From Cedecea davisae DSM 4568 (GTDB lineage: Bacteria; Pseudomonadota; Gammaproteobacteria; Enterobacterales; Enterobacteriaceae), in contig NZ_KE161030.1 in assembly GCF_000412335.2 (NCBI RefSeq), forward strand, positions 3,487,407 to 3,551,406: DNA of 64,000 nt, written 5' to 3'. The notes below the pieces were generated by a model that saw only the letters and a program-made list of their open reading frames with translations, was not told where the DNA came from and ran no database searches. Positions 49,924 through 58,606 of this stretch are shown here, piece after piece; within the stretch, counting starts at the first letter, position 1, and each line of letters begins with the position of its first letter. The translations under genes and the position numbers were made by a program.

Positions 49924-50772
49924 ATGAACTGTTTACTGCGCATCAGAAGTCGTTACGCCATGCTGGCCCAGAGTGACCGCAAGCTGGCCGACTTCCTGCT
50001 CTCTGAACCCGACCGTGCACGCCATCTTAGCTCTCAGCAGTTGGCGGAGGAAGCCGGTGTCAGTCAGTCCAGCGTAGTAAAATTTGCGCAGAAACTGGGG
50101 TTCAAAGGCTTTCCGGCGATGAAGCTCGCGATTAGCGAAGCCTTAGCCAGCGGCCAGAATCCTAACTCCGTGCCGGTACATAACCATATTTTGGGTGACG
50201 ATCCGCTGCGCCTGGTTGGGGAAAAACTGATCAAAGAGAATATCGCGGCGATGCACGCCACGCTGGATATCAATGCGGAAGAGAAACTGCTGGCGAGCGT
50301 GGCGCTGCTGCGTAACGCGCGGCGCGTGCTGCTGGTGGGAATAGGCGCATCTGGCCTGGTTGCGAAGAATTTTTCGTGGAAGTTGATGAAGATCGGCATT
50401 CATGCCGTAGCTGAGCAGGATATGCACGCCCTGCTGGCGACGGTACAAGCCATGACGCCGGAAGATGTACTGCTCGCGGTATCATACTCTGGTGAACGCC
50501 GCGAAATTAATCTGGCGGCCGATGAAGCCCTGAACGCCGGGGCAAAGATTCTCGCCATCACCGGGTTCACGCCCAATGCGCTACAGCAGCGCGCCAGCCT
50601 GTGTCTGTATACCATCGCGGAGGAGCAGGCTACCCGCAGCGCGGCAATCTCCTCCACCAGCGCCCAGATGATGCTCACCGACCTGTTGTTTATGGCGCTG
50701 GTGCAGCAGGATCTGGAAAACGCCCCGGAGAGAATTCGCCAGAGCGAGGCTTTGGTTAAGAAGCTGGTTTAG
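49924..50772 (+). CDS. yfhH: MurR/RpiR-family regulator YfhH
   Basis: A 282-residue regulator with an RpiR-type helix-turn-helix (about 1-75; LAEEAGVSQSSVVKFAQKLG) and a SIS domain (GIGASGLVAKNFSWKL, SYSGERREI). The ATG at 49924 with GGAGGT upstream gives exactly the E. coli length. Its regulon is not defined. It is the last recognisable core gene before the tail locus; its stop codon overlaps the end of an invertase relic on the other strand. Confidence 0.92.
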   Translation: MNCLLRIRSRYAMLAQSDRKLADFLLSEPDRARHLSSQQLAEEAGVSQSSVVKFAQKLGFKGFPAMKLAISEALASGQNPNSVPVHNHILGDDPLRLVGEKLIKENIAAMHATLDINAEEKLLASVALLRNARRVLLVGIGASGLVAKNFSWKLMKIGIHAVAEQDMHALLATVQAMTPEDVLLAVSYSGERREINLAADEALNAGAKILAITGFTPNALQQRASLCLYTIAEEQATRSAAISSTSAQMMLTDLLFMALVQQDLENAPERIRQSEALVKKLV

Positions 50773-50865
50773 TGTGATACAGAGGTGCAGTTAAGATGCG
50801 CGGCGGCTAATCCTGTCCTCGTGCGTTCGACAATAAGCGCACGCTCCATTTCCGCCTGCGTGTTG
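50769..50865 (-). pseudogene. Relic of a Hin/Gin/Pin-type DNA invertase
   Basis: Read on the minus strand, this short stretch encodes [20 protein letters not shown], which matches the interdomain helix of serine invertases (usually AEMERELIVERTRAGLAAAR). A stop lies directly upstream, and the frame runs into non-homologous codons and a stop at 50769-50771. The catalytic N-terminus and the DNA-binding C-terminus are missing. It lies next to the relic of a second fibre-assembly gene, as expected for the end of a fibre-switching cassette. Confidence 0.75.
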
Positions 50866-50872
50866 TCTTCGC

Positions 50873-51022
50873 TGGATTATAGATATTGAAATCACATGGT
50901 CACAGGATGCTGTTGATGTAGAAAGAGCTACGAAAGAAGAAATACATACTTTGACTAAGTGGAAAAAATATCGGGTTCTTTTAATGCGTATTGATACATC
51001 AAAAGCGCCCGATATCAAGTGA
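50873..51022 (+). pseudogene. 3' relic of an alternative tail fibre assembly gene
   Basis: Fifty codons on the plus strand, without a start, ending [20 protein letters not shown] then DIK and a stop. This is the typical C-terminus of Tfa chaperones of Mu/P2-type phages. It faces the intact tfa gene tail to tail, with one base between the stop codons. That is the U/U' geometry of invertible fibre segments. The rest of this gene and its fibre partner are gone. Confidence 0.75.
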
Positions 51023-51023
51023 C

Positions 51024-51455
51024 CTACTCCACCGGTTTATCCGGCCAGTTAATATCCGGGGCATTAGAAACATCTACTGCTTCCAATGCATCCAGATAAT
51101 CAAGCCACAGATTATATTGCACAAGTTCATGGCTATTCAGACGGCCAATTGCTGCCTTACCTGGCCACTGTTTGCTATTAATATAAATATTAACGCAATC
51201 AACTTTGTACTTAATTTCATTTAGTGCAAGGTTAATCAATACCTCTTTACCTGGCGGAGGAATCTCTTTCCATTCCGGTAGTCCATCTTTCCCGGCAACC
51301 CGACACTTTCCCTCTGGTGGTGGGGCTGTATATTTCTCAAAATCTCCGCTGGATATATTCACTCCATCGGCAGGCCACCCACCTGCTAATTCATATGATT
51401 CCTGCAAAGACACAGGGTAAAATGCATTCTGTGACTTACTATATACATATATCAT
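51024..51455 (-). CDS. Tail fibre assembly protein (Tfa)
   Basis: A 143-residue chaperone needed to fold or trimerise the tail fibre tip. The N-terminus (MIYVYSKSQNAFYPVSLQE) and the C-terminal VDVSNAPDINWPDKP are characteristic. It is the last gene of the leftward tail operon, one base after the fibre gene. Base composition is visibly more AT-rich than the neighbouring tail genes, a usual sign of fibre-tip exchange between phages. Confidence 0.9.
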   Translation of the reverse strand: MIYVYSKSQNAFYPVSLQESYELAGGWPADGVNISSGDFEKYTAPPPEGKCRVAGKDGLPEWKEIPPPGKEVLINLALNEIKYKVDCVNIYINSKQWPGKAAIGRLNSHELVQYNLWLDYLDALEAVDVSNAPDINWPDKPVE

Positions 51456-51456
51456 T

Positions 51457-52116
51457 TTAACATCCTATTGCCAGCCAAAAACACCCCCAACCATCTACAG
51501 TATTGGAGGTTGAAAGGCTATTTGTTACGAGAAGTGTTACCTTATTTTTATCCATCCCTGAACTTGTTTTTACAACAAATGCTGGGCCAGCCGTAGTATT
51601 TTGAAATCCATGTATACCAGAAACACAAAATAAAGCTGTGGGGAATGGAATTGGAAACGTAACTGAAACAACCCCGTTGAGTACGACGTTATATCCCCAT
51701 TGTAAAATCAGCCCAGAGGGAAATCTCTGCCAACCATTTTGAGCCAGACTGGCTGATGTCGCCCCCAAACCAAGGTTTGCGAGAGCCGAAGAAACCGCAG
51801 CAGCACCGTCCGCTTTAATATCGGCGAAAGGGTTCTGGCGGCTGAGATACTGCTTGCCAAATCCGCCGGTGAGTTTTGCCAGGAATGCGGCAATATCACC
51901 GTCGTCCAATACATCCTGACCGCTTTTATCGCTCACAAACTGCGCCAGTGCGGCGGCGATAAACGAGGTTTGACGCAGGACTTTATTTACCTGAGCGCTG
52001 CTGGCCTTGCCTCCGGCAAAGCCGGTTAACAGCGCGGGTAAATCCTGCCACTCCTGCTGAGGCATGACGTTGGCGCCTGCCCCGGTTGCAAAGGGTTTAA
52101 AATCATTTGTAGCCAT
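51457..52116 (-). CDS. Short tail fibre protein
   Basis: A 220-residue fibre. The N-terminal part (MATNDFKPFATG, then a helical ALANLGLG stretch) attaches to the baseplate. The C-terminal part from about residue 130 (GWQRFPSGLILQWG) is a Gp53-type receptor-binding tip. It should decide which bacteria are bound. The start at 52116 overlaps the stop of the previous gene (TAATG). A Hin/Gin-like crossover core lies at the junction of the two parts. At 220 residues it is short for a fibre. Confidence 0.85.
   Translation of the reverse strand: MATNDFKPFATGAGANVMPQQEWQDLPALLTGFAGGKASSAQVNKVLRQTSFIAAALAQFVSDKSGQDVLDDGDIAAFLAKLTGGFGKQYLSRQNPFADIKADGAAAVSSALANLGLGATSASLAQNGWQRFPSGLILQWGYNVVLNGVVSVTFPIPFPTALFCVSGIHGFQNTTAGPAFVVKTSSGMDKNKVTLLVTNSLSTSNTVDGWGCFWLAIGC
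51760..51785. repeat. Hin/Gin-like crossover site inside the fibre gene
   Basis: The core AAACCAAGGTTT (51767-51778) is the palindromic heart of hix/gix/cix sites, including the central AA. It encodes the NLGL residues where fibre genes of Mu- and P1-type switching systems recombine. The outer bases match less well. No second copy is seen near the invertase relic. Confidence 0.6.
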
Positions 52117-52796
52117 TAAAGTTTCCTCTCCCATGCGCCGTCATCAAACCCGGCGATATAGTGATTGTTGATATCAAAACCAAAAAACTTACCGCCCTGC
52201 GACGGCGCTTCTACCGATGGAGTCTGAATGTCTCCCGCCCAAACCCCCGCTGCCTTTACCGTCAGGTAGCCCTGCTTAATGGCCGCAATGAGTTCGAGCG
52301 AGACGTTCGAGATATCCGTTTCCGGCAGGACCCATACAGAAATGGTCATGTCCTGGTTATCGACGATTTGCATTCTCAGGCCGGAGCCCGCCGTTGCTGC
52401 GTCGAGGATCGCGGGCAGCGTATCGTTCTGCCCGTTCCAGTTATTGATGGCGATTTTTGCTTTCAGAATGACTCGGTAAGTTTCGTCGCTCAGCGAGGTG
52501 TAGCCCGAGTCCGGATCGTAAGGTCCCTGCCACACGCCCTGGTCATAGCCCAGGCCGGTTGAGTCCCAGCTAAAGTAGACATTGGAAATGGGCTGGCTGA
52601 CGATGCGGCTGCGTCCAATCCATTGCCCAAGCGTGTCCAGCTGGGCGCCAACGCCGGTGTCGATGTCAAACGCGCTGACAAAGCTATCCACGCTGTTGGA
52701 CACATCAGTAAACGGGCGGGAACTCAGATCGACATGGGCAAAAAACAGAGGTTTGCTGGCGTGGTAGCTGGTAATTAGCTCGGTATATTTACTCAT
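52116..52796 (-). CDS. DUF2612 baseplate/tail protein (gpI-like)
   Basis: A 226-residue protein of the DUF2612 type, found between baseplate J-like and fibre genes in contractile tails. It likely links the fibre to the baseplate wedge. GAQLDTLGQWIGRSR near residue 50 is the conserved core. It overlaps the J-like gene by four bases and the fibre gene by one. Confidence 0.82.
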   Translation of the reverse strand: MSKYTELITSYHASKPLFFAHVDLSSRPFTDVSNSVDSFVSAFDIDTGVGAQLDTLGQWIGRSRIVSQPISNVYFSWDSTGLGYDQGVWQGPYDPDSGYTSLSDETYRVILKAKIAINNWNGQNDTLPAILDAATAGSGLRMQIVDNQDMTISVWVLPETDISNVSLELIAAIKQGYLTVKAAGVWAGDIQTPSVEAPSQGGKFFGFDINNHYIAGFDDGAWERKL

Positions 52797-53992
52797 GAGC
52801 TCACCGTTATAGCGATGTTGTCCACGCCGCAGGAGGCTGCTTCGTTATAGGCGATGCCGATATTCCCCGCGTTCAGCGCAGCGGCTGACTTGCCGAGCAA
52901 TAGCTCATTGATGTCGTAATAGCGAGCCTTTCCGCCGCTAACAACGCCGAGGTTAGCCGGAGAATAAACCCGGCTGAGCAACACGCTGTCGCCGATTGCC
53001 AGACCGTTAATGTAGTCGGCGATTTCCTGCTTTATCTGCTCGCCAATCTGCGAGGTGTAGCCGGTAAACACTTTGAGTACGATCCCGACGTGAACAGGCA
53101 CGTCTTGCGGGCGAGAAAATGAGACGGTATGCGGATTACCGTACATATCGGGCACCACGATGGATGTGCTGCCAAAGGTTGCCACTCCCTGCCCTTTTTT
53201 ACCGCGCAACGTCCGGGCAATGTCCTCCACATCGCCGCCGTCAACAATGGCTGCGATCGAGTTTGGCGGGAGGCCATTGCGGTTTACAGCCCCGGTATCG
53301 TTCTCATACAGTTTATGACGAGTCACGCCGGTGATATTGGCAAGAGCGCCTTCAACTGCCTCAAACGGAGTCAACGCTGGCAGCGCAACGCTTTGTCCCT
53401 GGCGGATGCGAAGTTCCGCATCAGTTTCAGCCGCAACACCCGGCGTTGCGGCCTGCGGGTTGGTCACAGATGTCCACCCGCGGGTTGGCGTACCAATAGC
53501 AATGATGGTACCCGCCTGCGCCACAACAACGCCGCTGTTGGCACAAGTAGCCGTCACCGTCACCGTGCCGTCGACGCCAATGGTTACCGCCTCCGGCAGA
53601 AGCCAGGCAACGTTATTTTCATCCCTGACGGAGCCGTTAACGATGCCGGTGCCTGCGGTTCCCGTCAGCAGCAAGTCAACGGTTGAGCGGGTTGCCGCCC
53701 GCCTGGCAATACCGTTGATTTTGACGTTGCTCGACAGCGCCCGCCCCATAGCGGTTGTCGGAGAAAAACTGTTGTAGACGGCAATCGCCGAGTTATTGGC
53801 GTCATGAATAGCCAGCGCAACAATCGAGATCAATTGCCCGTCTTTGCCGTCCGGCTCAAGATAAGCATCGCTGCCGTATATTTGCCTGAATGAGTCCATC
53901 AAAGTGCGCAAGATAGTCTGGTAATCAGGCGCGGTTATCCCCTGGGCCGTTACCGTTGCCGATAACCCCAGCGCCTCAAGATTGAGAGCCAT
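52793..53992 (-). CDS. Baseplate J/gp47-like wedge protein
   Basis: A 399-residue protein of the baseplate J family. Conserved regions include the N-terminal ADYQTILRTLMDSFRQIYGSD-like start, AETDAELRIRQGQSVALPAL in the middle and the pattern IAAIVDGGDVEDIARTL. It builds the wedges around the hub and triggers sheath contraction. Overlaps of a few bases join it to its neighbours. Confidence 0.9.
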   Translation of the reverse strand: MALNLEALGLSATVTAQGITAPDYQTILRTLMDSFRQIYGSDAYLEPDGKDGQLISIVALAIHDANNSAIAVYNSFSPTTAMGRALSSNVKINGIARRAATRSTVDLLLTGTAGTGIVNGSVRDENNVAWLLPEAVTIGVDGTVTVTATCANSGVVVAQAGTIIAIGTPTRGWTSVTNPQAATPGVAAETDAELRIRQGQSVALPALTPFEAVEGALANITGVTRHKLYENDTGAVNRNGLPPNSIAAIVDGGDVEDIARTLRGKKGQGVATFGSTSIVVPDMYGNPHTVSFSRPQDVPVHVGIVLKVFTGYTSQIGEQIKQEIADYINGLAIGDSVLLSRVYSPANLGVVSGGKARYYDINELLLGKSAAALNAGNIGIAYNEAASCGVDNIAITVSS

Positions 53993-54343
53993 TTATGCCT
54001 CGCTTGTTATTTTGGTCGGACCGTAAACGGTGTCGATGGTGGCGCTAAAGGTAACGCCACGCTTTTCCGTATTCAGGCTGGTCACGTCGATTACGGAGCT
54101 AACGCCTGCCGTCTGGCTAATGCGGTCAATCAGGAGGAGCGGCCAGGCATCGTTATACTGCTTGCCCAGAACCGACTGCCGGTATGGTGTGCCCTGCTGG
54201 CTGTCGAGAAACCATTCCCCCTGCCAGAGCTGAAGCCGGGTATTAACCGCCTGCGCCACACACTCCGGCGAGTTTTCCAGGAAGGTGTTTTCTCCCTGCC
54301 CAAAGGTGTAATCACCGCTGTTACTCTCTCTGCGGTATTTCAT
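53993..54343 (-). CDS. Baseplate protein, gp25/GpW-like
   Basis: A 116-residue protein whose position (after the spike, before the J-like gene) and size fit the gp25/GpW wedge component that starts sheath polymerisation. The stretch DYTFGQGENTFLENSPECVA is typical of tail proteins of this group. Sequence support for the gp25 family itself is moderate; position carries most of the weight. Confidence 0.7.
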   Translation of the reverse strand: MKYRRESNSGDYTFGQGENTFLENSPECVAQAVNTRLQLWQGEWFLDSQQGTPYRQSVLGKQYNDAWPLLLIDRISQTAGVSSVIDVTSLNTEKRGVTFSATIDTVYGPTKITSEA

Positions 54344-55023
54344 ACTGGCGCTCCCGTATTAGATCCGCCGGACTGCACGCCGCCGTGGCGATGTTTTGCC
54401 AGGCTGATGCCGGATGCGGTAACGTCGCCGCTCACGGTGACATTGCCTTTGATATTCACCTCTCCGGTGAGCGTGACGGTTGCAGCAGTTGCGTTCAGCG
54501 CGCCTGGCGTATTCAAGGTGATGCCGTGGCTGGTAGGATCGAGCTCAACAAAAGCCTTACCGTCTTCACTTCGAAGTTGAACCGCCGTACTGCTAATACC
54601 GCCGATTTTTTTTGCCTGAGATTGCGGGCCGGGCAGCAAAAAAGCGTCAGAAAGAGAGTGCTGACGTGCATCTACCGGTTCCTGAATGCCGCCGTTTTGC
54701 CACCAGAAATCGATCGCCCGGTCGGCGAAAATCACCAGACATTCATCCCCTTTTTTAAGCGGGAAGGTCAGCGAACAGCCGCCGCCATGAGGGAAAATAA
54801 CCGGCACATCCACCAGCAGCGGATAAGCCACCGAGGAGACCGCCCCGTCGCTGGCCATTTGGGCTCCACGAATAGCGGGAGCAACTTCACAGGTTAGTGA
54901 AACAGGATCGAAAGACTGAATAATGCCGGGTAATGCGACCCGTAGATCGTTACTTAATGCGGCCCGGCTCGCCGCAAGCGTATCGGCCAGCTCACCGCTG
55001 AGGGCCGTAGTTGTGAGAGCCAT
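54340..55023 (-). CDS. Gp138-family membrane-piercing spike
   Basis: A 227-residue protein with an N-terminal OB-fold domain (about 20-110), then a short beta-helix-like repeat region (GEVNIKGNVTVSGDVTASGI) and the tip sequence KHRHGG, whose histidines likely bind a metal ion. It pierces the outer membrane on contraction. The start at 55023, four bases after GGAGG, is preferred over the ATG just before it and over the longer frame that would overlap the hub gene. Confidence 0.85.
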   Translation of the reverse strand: MALTTTALSGELADTLAASRAALSNDLRVALPGIIQSFDPVSLTCEVAPAIRGAQMASDGAVSSVAYPLLVDVPVIFPHGGGCSLTFPLKKGDECLVIFADRAIDFWWQNGGIQEPVDARQHSLSDAFLLPGPQSQAKKIGGISSTAVQLRSEDGKAFVELDPTSHGITLNTPGALNATAATVTLTGEVNIKGNVTVSGDVTASGISLAKHRHGGVQSGGSNTGAPV

Positions 55024-55037
55024 CATTCCTCCAGGGA

Positions 55038-55061
55038 TAAAAAAACCCGCCAGCGCGGGTT
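55038..55061 (-). terminator. Intrinsic terminator between hub and spike genes
   Basis: On the minus strand AACCCGC-GCTG-GCGGGTT followed by a run of T. It overlaps the stop codon of the hub gene and sits inside the tail operon, so full-length transcription needs read-through. Confidence 0.75.
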
Positions 55062-56068
55062 CAGACTTTTTCTTGAGATGCCGGACTCTTTGTCCACTTT
55101 TCATCGACCTTATCGACCGGCTGGCCCGCAGGGAAACACATCATGGTCATATACCAATTTTGCGCGCGGGTATCGCCGCTGTAGGCGATGCCATAAACAT
55201 CATAAATACCGTCCGGGGAGGGGTGGGTATATTTATCGTTTTCCACCAGAGCAGGCTTATACAGCGTGTTCTGATCCAATTTCACCTGACCGTTAAGCAA
55301 AATATTTGGGTTAATCAAACATTTCAGAGTCACCCCTGCGTTAGTCGATGTCTGGGGGCGGCCAATCAGGCCATTTTGGCTGTTAAGGTTTATAGGTGGA
55401 TGCGCTTTCTCGGTATTGCTGTAGTAATCCAGCCTGTCGTTCGACAGCTTCCAGCTAGCTTTGCAAAGTTCTCCGATTTGATCGAGATAGCTGCTGACCT
55501 TGCCGTGAAAGGTATATCCTCTGGGAAACTTTGTTTCCGGCAAAGGAGGCAGCCTGCCAGGAAAGATACCAAAGGGTTTCAGCGCCCCCGCAGCAAGCTG
55601 GTACATATCCTTGACCGTATACCCTTTTGCGAGAGTGGCACTCAGTACCGCCGAGGTTAGCGCTTCATGTCCATCCATCGCCTGAATTAATAGCCAGTCA
55701 TCAACGGACGTTTCTCGCCCCGTCATCCAAATGCGAATATCGCCGCTGAAAATAACCCCAAAGTTCATGCCGTCTCGCGCCCCCCACTCGGCCGGGTCAA
55801 CGATCCTGACTTTTCCCACTTCGCTACTGTTTACTATTGGCTCTAAACCGTTATACCCCGCTATCAGCCGAATTTTGGTGAACTCCTTCTGCGCAATACG
55901 GTTTACGCTATCCGGCGCGAGGTTGTAGATTTTGACTTCAGCCGTTTTTGGCGAGCTCCCGGTGTGCCATTCCACTTTAAATGTCACTTTAAAATTCGAA
56001 AGAGCAATACCGCTTCCATCTTCCTTCAGTAGTTGCAGTTCAAAGTGCCGTGACCAGTTATCACTCAT
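55061..56068 (-). CDS. Baseplate hub protein (gp27/gpD-like)
   Basis: A 335-residue protein matching tail hub proteins of simple contractile systems (opening LQLLKEDGSGIALSNFKVTF, later VKIYNLAPDSVNRI). It forms the ring that carries the spike and starts the tube. It lies between the plug and spike genes, as in the compact Pam3-like baseplate. Confidence 0.8.
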   Translation of the reverse strand: MSDNWSRHFELQLLKEDGSGIALSNFKVTFKVEWHTGSSPKTAEVKIYNLAPDSVNRIAQKEFTKIRLIAGYNGLEPIVNSSEVGKVRIVDPAEWGARDGMNFGVIFSGDIRIWMTGRETSVDDWLLIQAMDGHEALTSAVLSATLAKGYTVKDMYQLAAGALKPFGIFPGRLPPLPETKFPRGYTFHGKVSSYLDQIGELCKASWKLSNDRLDYYSNTEKAHPPINLNSQNGLIGRPQTSTNAGVTLKCLINPNILLNGQVKLDQNTLYKPALVENDKYTHPSPDGIYDVYGIAYSGDTRAQNWYMTMMCFPAGQPVDKVDEKWTKSPASQEKV

Positions 56069-56077
56069 TACCCCCTC

Positions 56078-56386
56078 CTAGTCTGCAGTTATGAAGTAAA
56101 GATGGCTGGTATTTCCAAGAGTCGTCTTGCCCGGACAAGTCTGAGCTTCATCATCAGATACCACCCATAACCCACCGCTAAAACCAAGCCACGCATAAGG
56201 CGCAAGTAAATCAACGCCAGTCACCAGCGGAATGCCATTTACCAGAGGCTGACTATTACTGTTCAGGATATCTAATACCCAACCAGCGCTATCCCGGTAG
56301 AGCAAACGCATACGCAGTGACTGGCCGGCGAGCTGGATGGAAAAAATTTGGTTATCCGCGCTCAGGGGAATTTCTACAATCGACAT
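56078..56386 (-). CDS. Baseplate plug protein (Pam3 gp18-like)
   Basis: A 102-residue beta-rich protein (MSIVEIPLSADNQIFSIQL at the start, VTGVDLLAPYAWLGF near the middle). It resembles the small baseplate plug family found next to hub genes in simple contractile tails. AT content is a little higher than in its neighbours. Confidence 0.75.
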   Translation of the reverse strand: MSIVEIPLSADNQIFSIQLAGQSLRMRLLYRDSAGWVLDILNSNSQPLVNGIPLVTGVDLLAPYAWLGFSGGLWVVSDDEAQTCPGKTTLGNTSHLYFITAD

Positions 56387-56395
56387 AGCTTTTCC

Positions 56396-56971
56396 TTACT
56401 TGCTGGCGGACGGCGGTACAGGCGTGATCTTTCCGCTACCCATTGGAGTAGTAACGACTTTTTCACCTTTATTCCCCACCGAAGCCGTCGTTACTCCTTT
56501 CTCCATTTCATTTTTCCCTGCCGCTGGCAAAGCTTCCGTTGCGGTCATTAAGACCTCACTGAGTACCAGCTTGCAGCCAAGAACGTTTTCAGATTTACCG
56601 GCCGTAGTCACCGTAATCGTCTTGAGTAGCATGTTGGAATAGGAGCGGCGGCGGGTCATAACCCGGAAAGGCTCGGCTTTAGCCTGCAAGTCGAGCAATT
56701 GCTGGTAGATTTGTGCCGGGCTCGACCCAATACCGAGATTAAAGGCAGTTGTGTTGGCAAAGTCGACGAACGAGCCACCGGCTCTGAAAAAACAATCAAT
56801 ATTCAATTCAGAAGGCTGTTTCCAGGCATGATCGCTGATGTCAGGGCCAAATTCGACGGGATGAGAAGCTATTTGCAGCGTATCGGTATGAAGTTCATTG
56901 ACGACAACATCCGGGATTAAAAATCCGGCGAGATTCGTGCGAGGCTGAAAGTAAGCGCCCAAAATATCCAT
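56396..56971 (-). CDS. Dit-like baseplate/tail protein
   Basis: A 191-residue protein between the tape measure and plug genes. The N-terminal half looks like a Dit-type distal tail domain (FQPRTNLAGFLIPDVVVNE, then VEFGPDISDHAWKQP). The last 35 residues are low complexity. Overlaps the tape measure gene by one base. Assignment is by pattern and position. Confidence 0.7.
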   Translation of the reverse strand: MDILGAYFQPRTNLAGFLIPDVVVNELHTDTLQIASHPVEFGPDISDHAWKQPSELNIDCFFRAGGSFVDFANTTAFNLGIGSSPAQIYQQLLDLQAKAEPFRVMTRRRSYSNMLLKTITVTTAGKSENVLGCKLVLSEVLMTATEALPAAGKNEMEKGVTTASVGNKGEKVVTTPMGSGKITPVPPSASK

Positions 56972-58374
56972 TAGCTCATCCTCGGAGAGTAACCCTGCGC
57001 TAGTTGAGAGTTGACGTTAAACTGCCGGTTCTGCGTCTCTTCTGCCGCAAGGTGAGGGTCTGATACGCCATTAACAACAATATGTGTATTACTGTTAATG
57101 ATGGGTGAGTGTGTCGTGCTGACATTCGCCGTAGAGAAGTCGCTGAATGTGGCATCGCGAGCCGTATTAGCCGCATCCCCCGGTAGCATCATCGATAGCG
57201 GGTCGGGCTGACTCAGGTTGTTAACCGCGGCAGGGAGCCGACGGCGGGTATCTTTCTTTTCCTGGTTATTGAACCAGTCTTTTACAAAAGAAGCCCCGGC
57301 AACCGCTTTGTCATCCAGATAGCTGAACGTACTGTCGACCATTTTGTAGGCAGGAGTTCGGGTGACACTACTGACTACCAGCTCTTTGCCAATGGTCATT
57401 GCCTCGGACCATTTCCCCTCCTTCAGGGCATTGATCAACATGCCCATCTGCCGGAACATTTCTTCCAGCGCCTTAAACTCCTTCATTAGCCCTTCAAAAA
57501 TGGTGCTAATTGACCATTTACTAAAGTCGATACCCAGCAAATCACCCAGCGAACTGCCCAGTGTTTTAATGGTGTTGCCGAGAGAGCTAATCATCGAGGT
57601 TGCAAGGTCAAGAACCGGTTTCCATGCCCCCCAATCAATCAGGCTTTCCCCGCCATCCCGCCACTTCATATAGTCGTCATAGAGCAGCCCGATAGAAGCG
57701 GCAAGCGCCAGCACTAAGCCTATAGGCGAGGCCATAAAAGCGGTATTCAGGCCGTACCAAATAGCAATCATTCCGCCAACAGCGCCAATCACCGTTTGGG
57801 TTGAGTCGTCCAACAGCTGCCACCACTCAATAATTTGTGTGATCCAGCCGATAGTGCCGTTAATTGCGCTGCCAACCACGTTTGCCACGTCTCCCACCAC
57901 GGCGATAACTTGATTAAACGTAGGTTCAATTTTCGGGAAGCTAACCAAAATGGTGTTGGTGAGGGTGTCAAACGGAGCAGCAAGTTTTTCGGCAAGCCCG
58001 GCACCGGCTTTTTCCCGCAGCACATCGAACACGGTTTCCAGCCGGTAAAGTGAAGCCTGGTAATGTTCCGACTGCTTAGCTGCTGCATCGGCGTCAAAAT
58101 TCAGGCCACCGCTTAGTTGTTGATACTCTTCGGCATAGAACGGCTTTAGTTCCGCCGTCGCACCTGCTTGCTGAGTGGCATAGCTCTGGGCACGAAACTG
58201 TTTAAGGTCAATTCCCTGGGCTTTCGCAAGGATACTGTCGGCTTTGAGATCGCTTGTCAGTCCGTCAAAAAAATCGGCCACCTTTTCAATGGCCGAGGTT
58301 ATTTTTGCTCCCACGCCGGGAAGTTTCTCAATAAGCTTCCCGAGTGAGTCAAAAGGTTGCGTACTATCGCTCAT
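56971..58374 (-). CDS. Tail tape measure protein
   Basis: A 467-residue protein with long helical regions and a central hydrophobic part (about 195-245, AVGGMIAIWYGLNTAFMASP), as in tape measures. Using about 0.15 nm per residue, the tail would be near 70 nm, short for a phage with contractile tail. The start at 58374 (MSDSTQPFDS) has AGAGGA before it; the frame extends eight codons upstream. It overlaps the frameshift extension of the chaperone gene by 11 bases, the usual arrangement. Confidence 0.83.
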   Translation of the reverse strand: MSDSTQPFDSLGKLIEKLPGVGAKITSAIEKVADFFDGLTSDLKADSILAKAQGIDLKQFRAQSYATQQAGATAELKPFYAEEYQQLSGGLNFDADAAAKQSEHYQASLYRLETVFDVLREKAGAGLAEKLAAPFDTLTNTILVSFPKIEPTFNQVIAVVGDVANVVGSAINGTIGWITQIIEWWQLLDDSTQTVIGAVGGMIAIWYGLNTAFMASPIGLVLALAASIGLLYDDYMKWRDGGESLIDWGAWKPVLDLATSMISSLGNTIKTLGSSLGDLLGIDFSKWSISTIFEGLMKEFKALEEMFRQMGMLINALKEGKWSEAMTIGKELVVSSVTRTPAYKMVDSTFSYLDDKAVAGASFVKDWFNNQEKKDTRRRLPAAVNNLSQPDPLSMMLPGDAANTARDATFSDFSTANVSTTHSPIINSNTHIVVNGVSDPHLAAEETQNRQFNVNSQLAQGYSPRMS

Positions 58375-58606
58375 TTTCCTCTCTCCAGCGCATGACACTG
58401 GCCTTGTTTTCGGCCTGCATCTCGAGGTAATCGTTCATTAACGCGATGTCGTAGAGATCTACTGCACCACTTTTGAGATCCTGCCAGTTGAGTGCAAAGA
58501 CCTCCGCCGGGCGGAGAATGTAATCTTCCCCTCCCGGAAGGGTGTCGAGCGTCAGGCTGCTGCCGGGTCCGGGCTTTGGCCGCCGGGGAGTTCTTGCAAA
58601 AAATTT
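58364..58606 (-). CDS. Frameshift extension of the tail assembly chaperone (DUF6890-like)
   Basis: An open frame without its own start, one base back from the chaperone frame. It encodes a small domain (ILRPAEVFALNWQDLKSG, then DIALMNDYLEMQAENK) seen after tail chaperone genes in related phages. A slippery heptamer AAATTTT, in register for -1 slippage, lies at 58600-58606 on the minus strand. The fusion would run from 58965 to 58364. This is the GT-type pair that recruits tube subunits to the tape measure. Confidence 0.7.
   Translation of the reverse strand, partial: KFFARTPRRPKPGPGSSLTLDTLPGGEDYILRPAEVFALNWQDLKSGAVDLYDIALMNDYLEMQAENKASVMRWREENER

Noticed and set aside
50791-51018. A 75-codon minus-strand frame between yfhH and tfa
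   Set aside because: It runs through two relics in other frames and shows no homology; the invertase and tfa fragments explain the region better.
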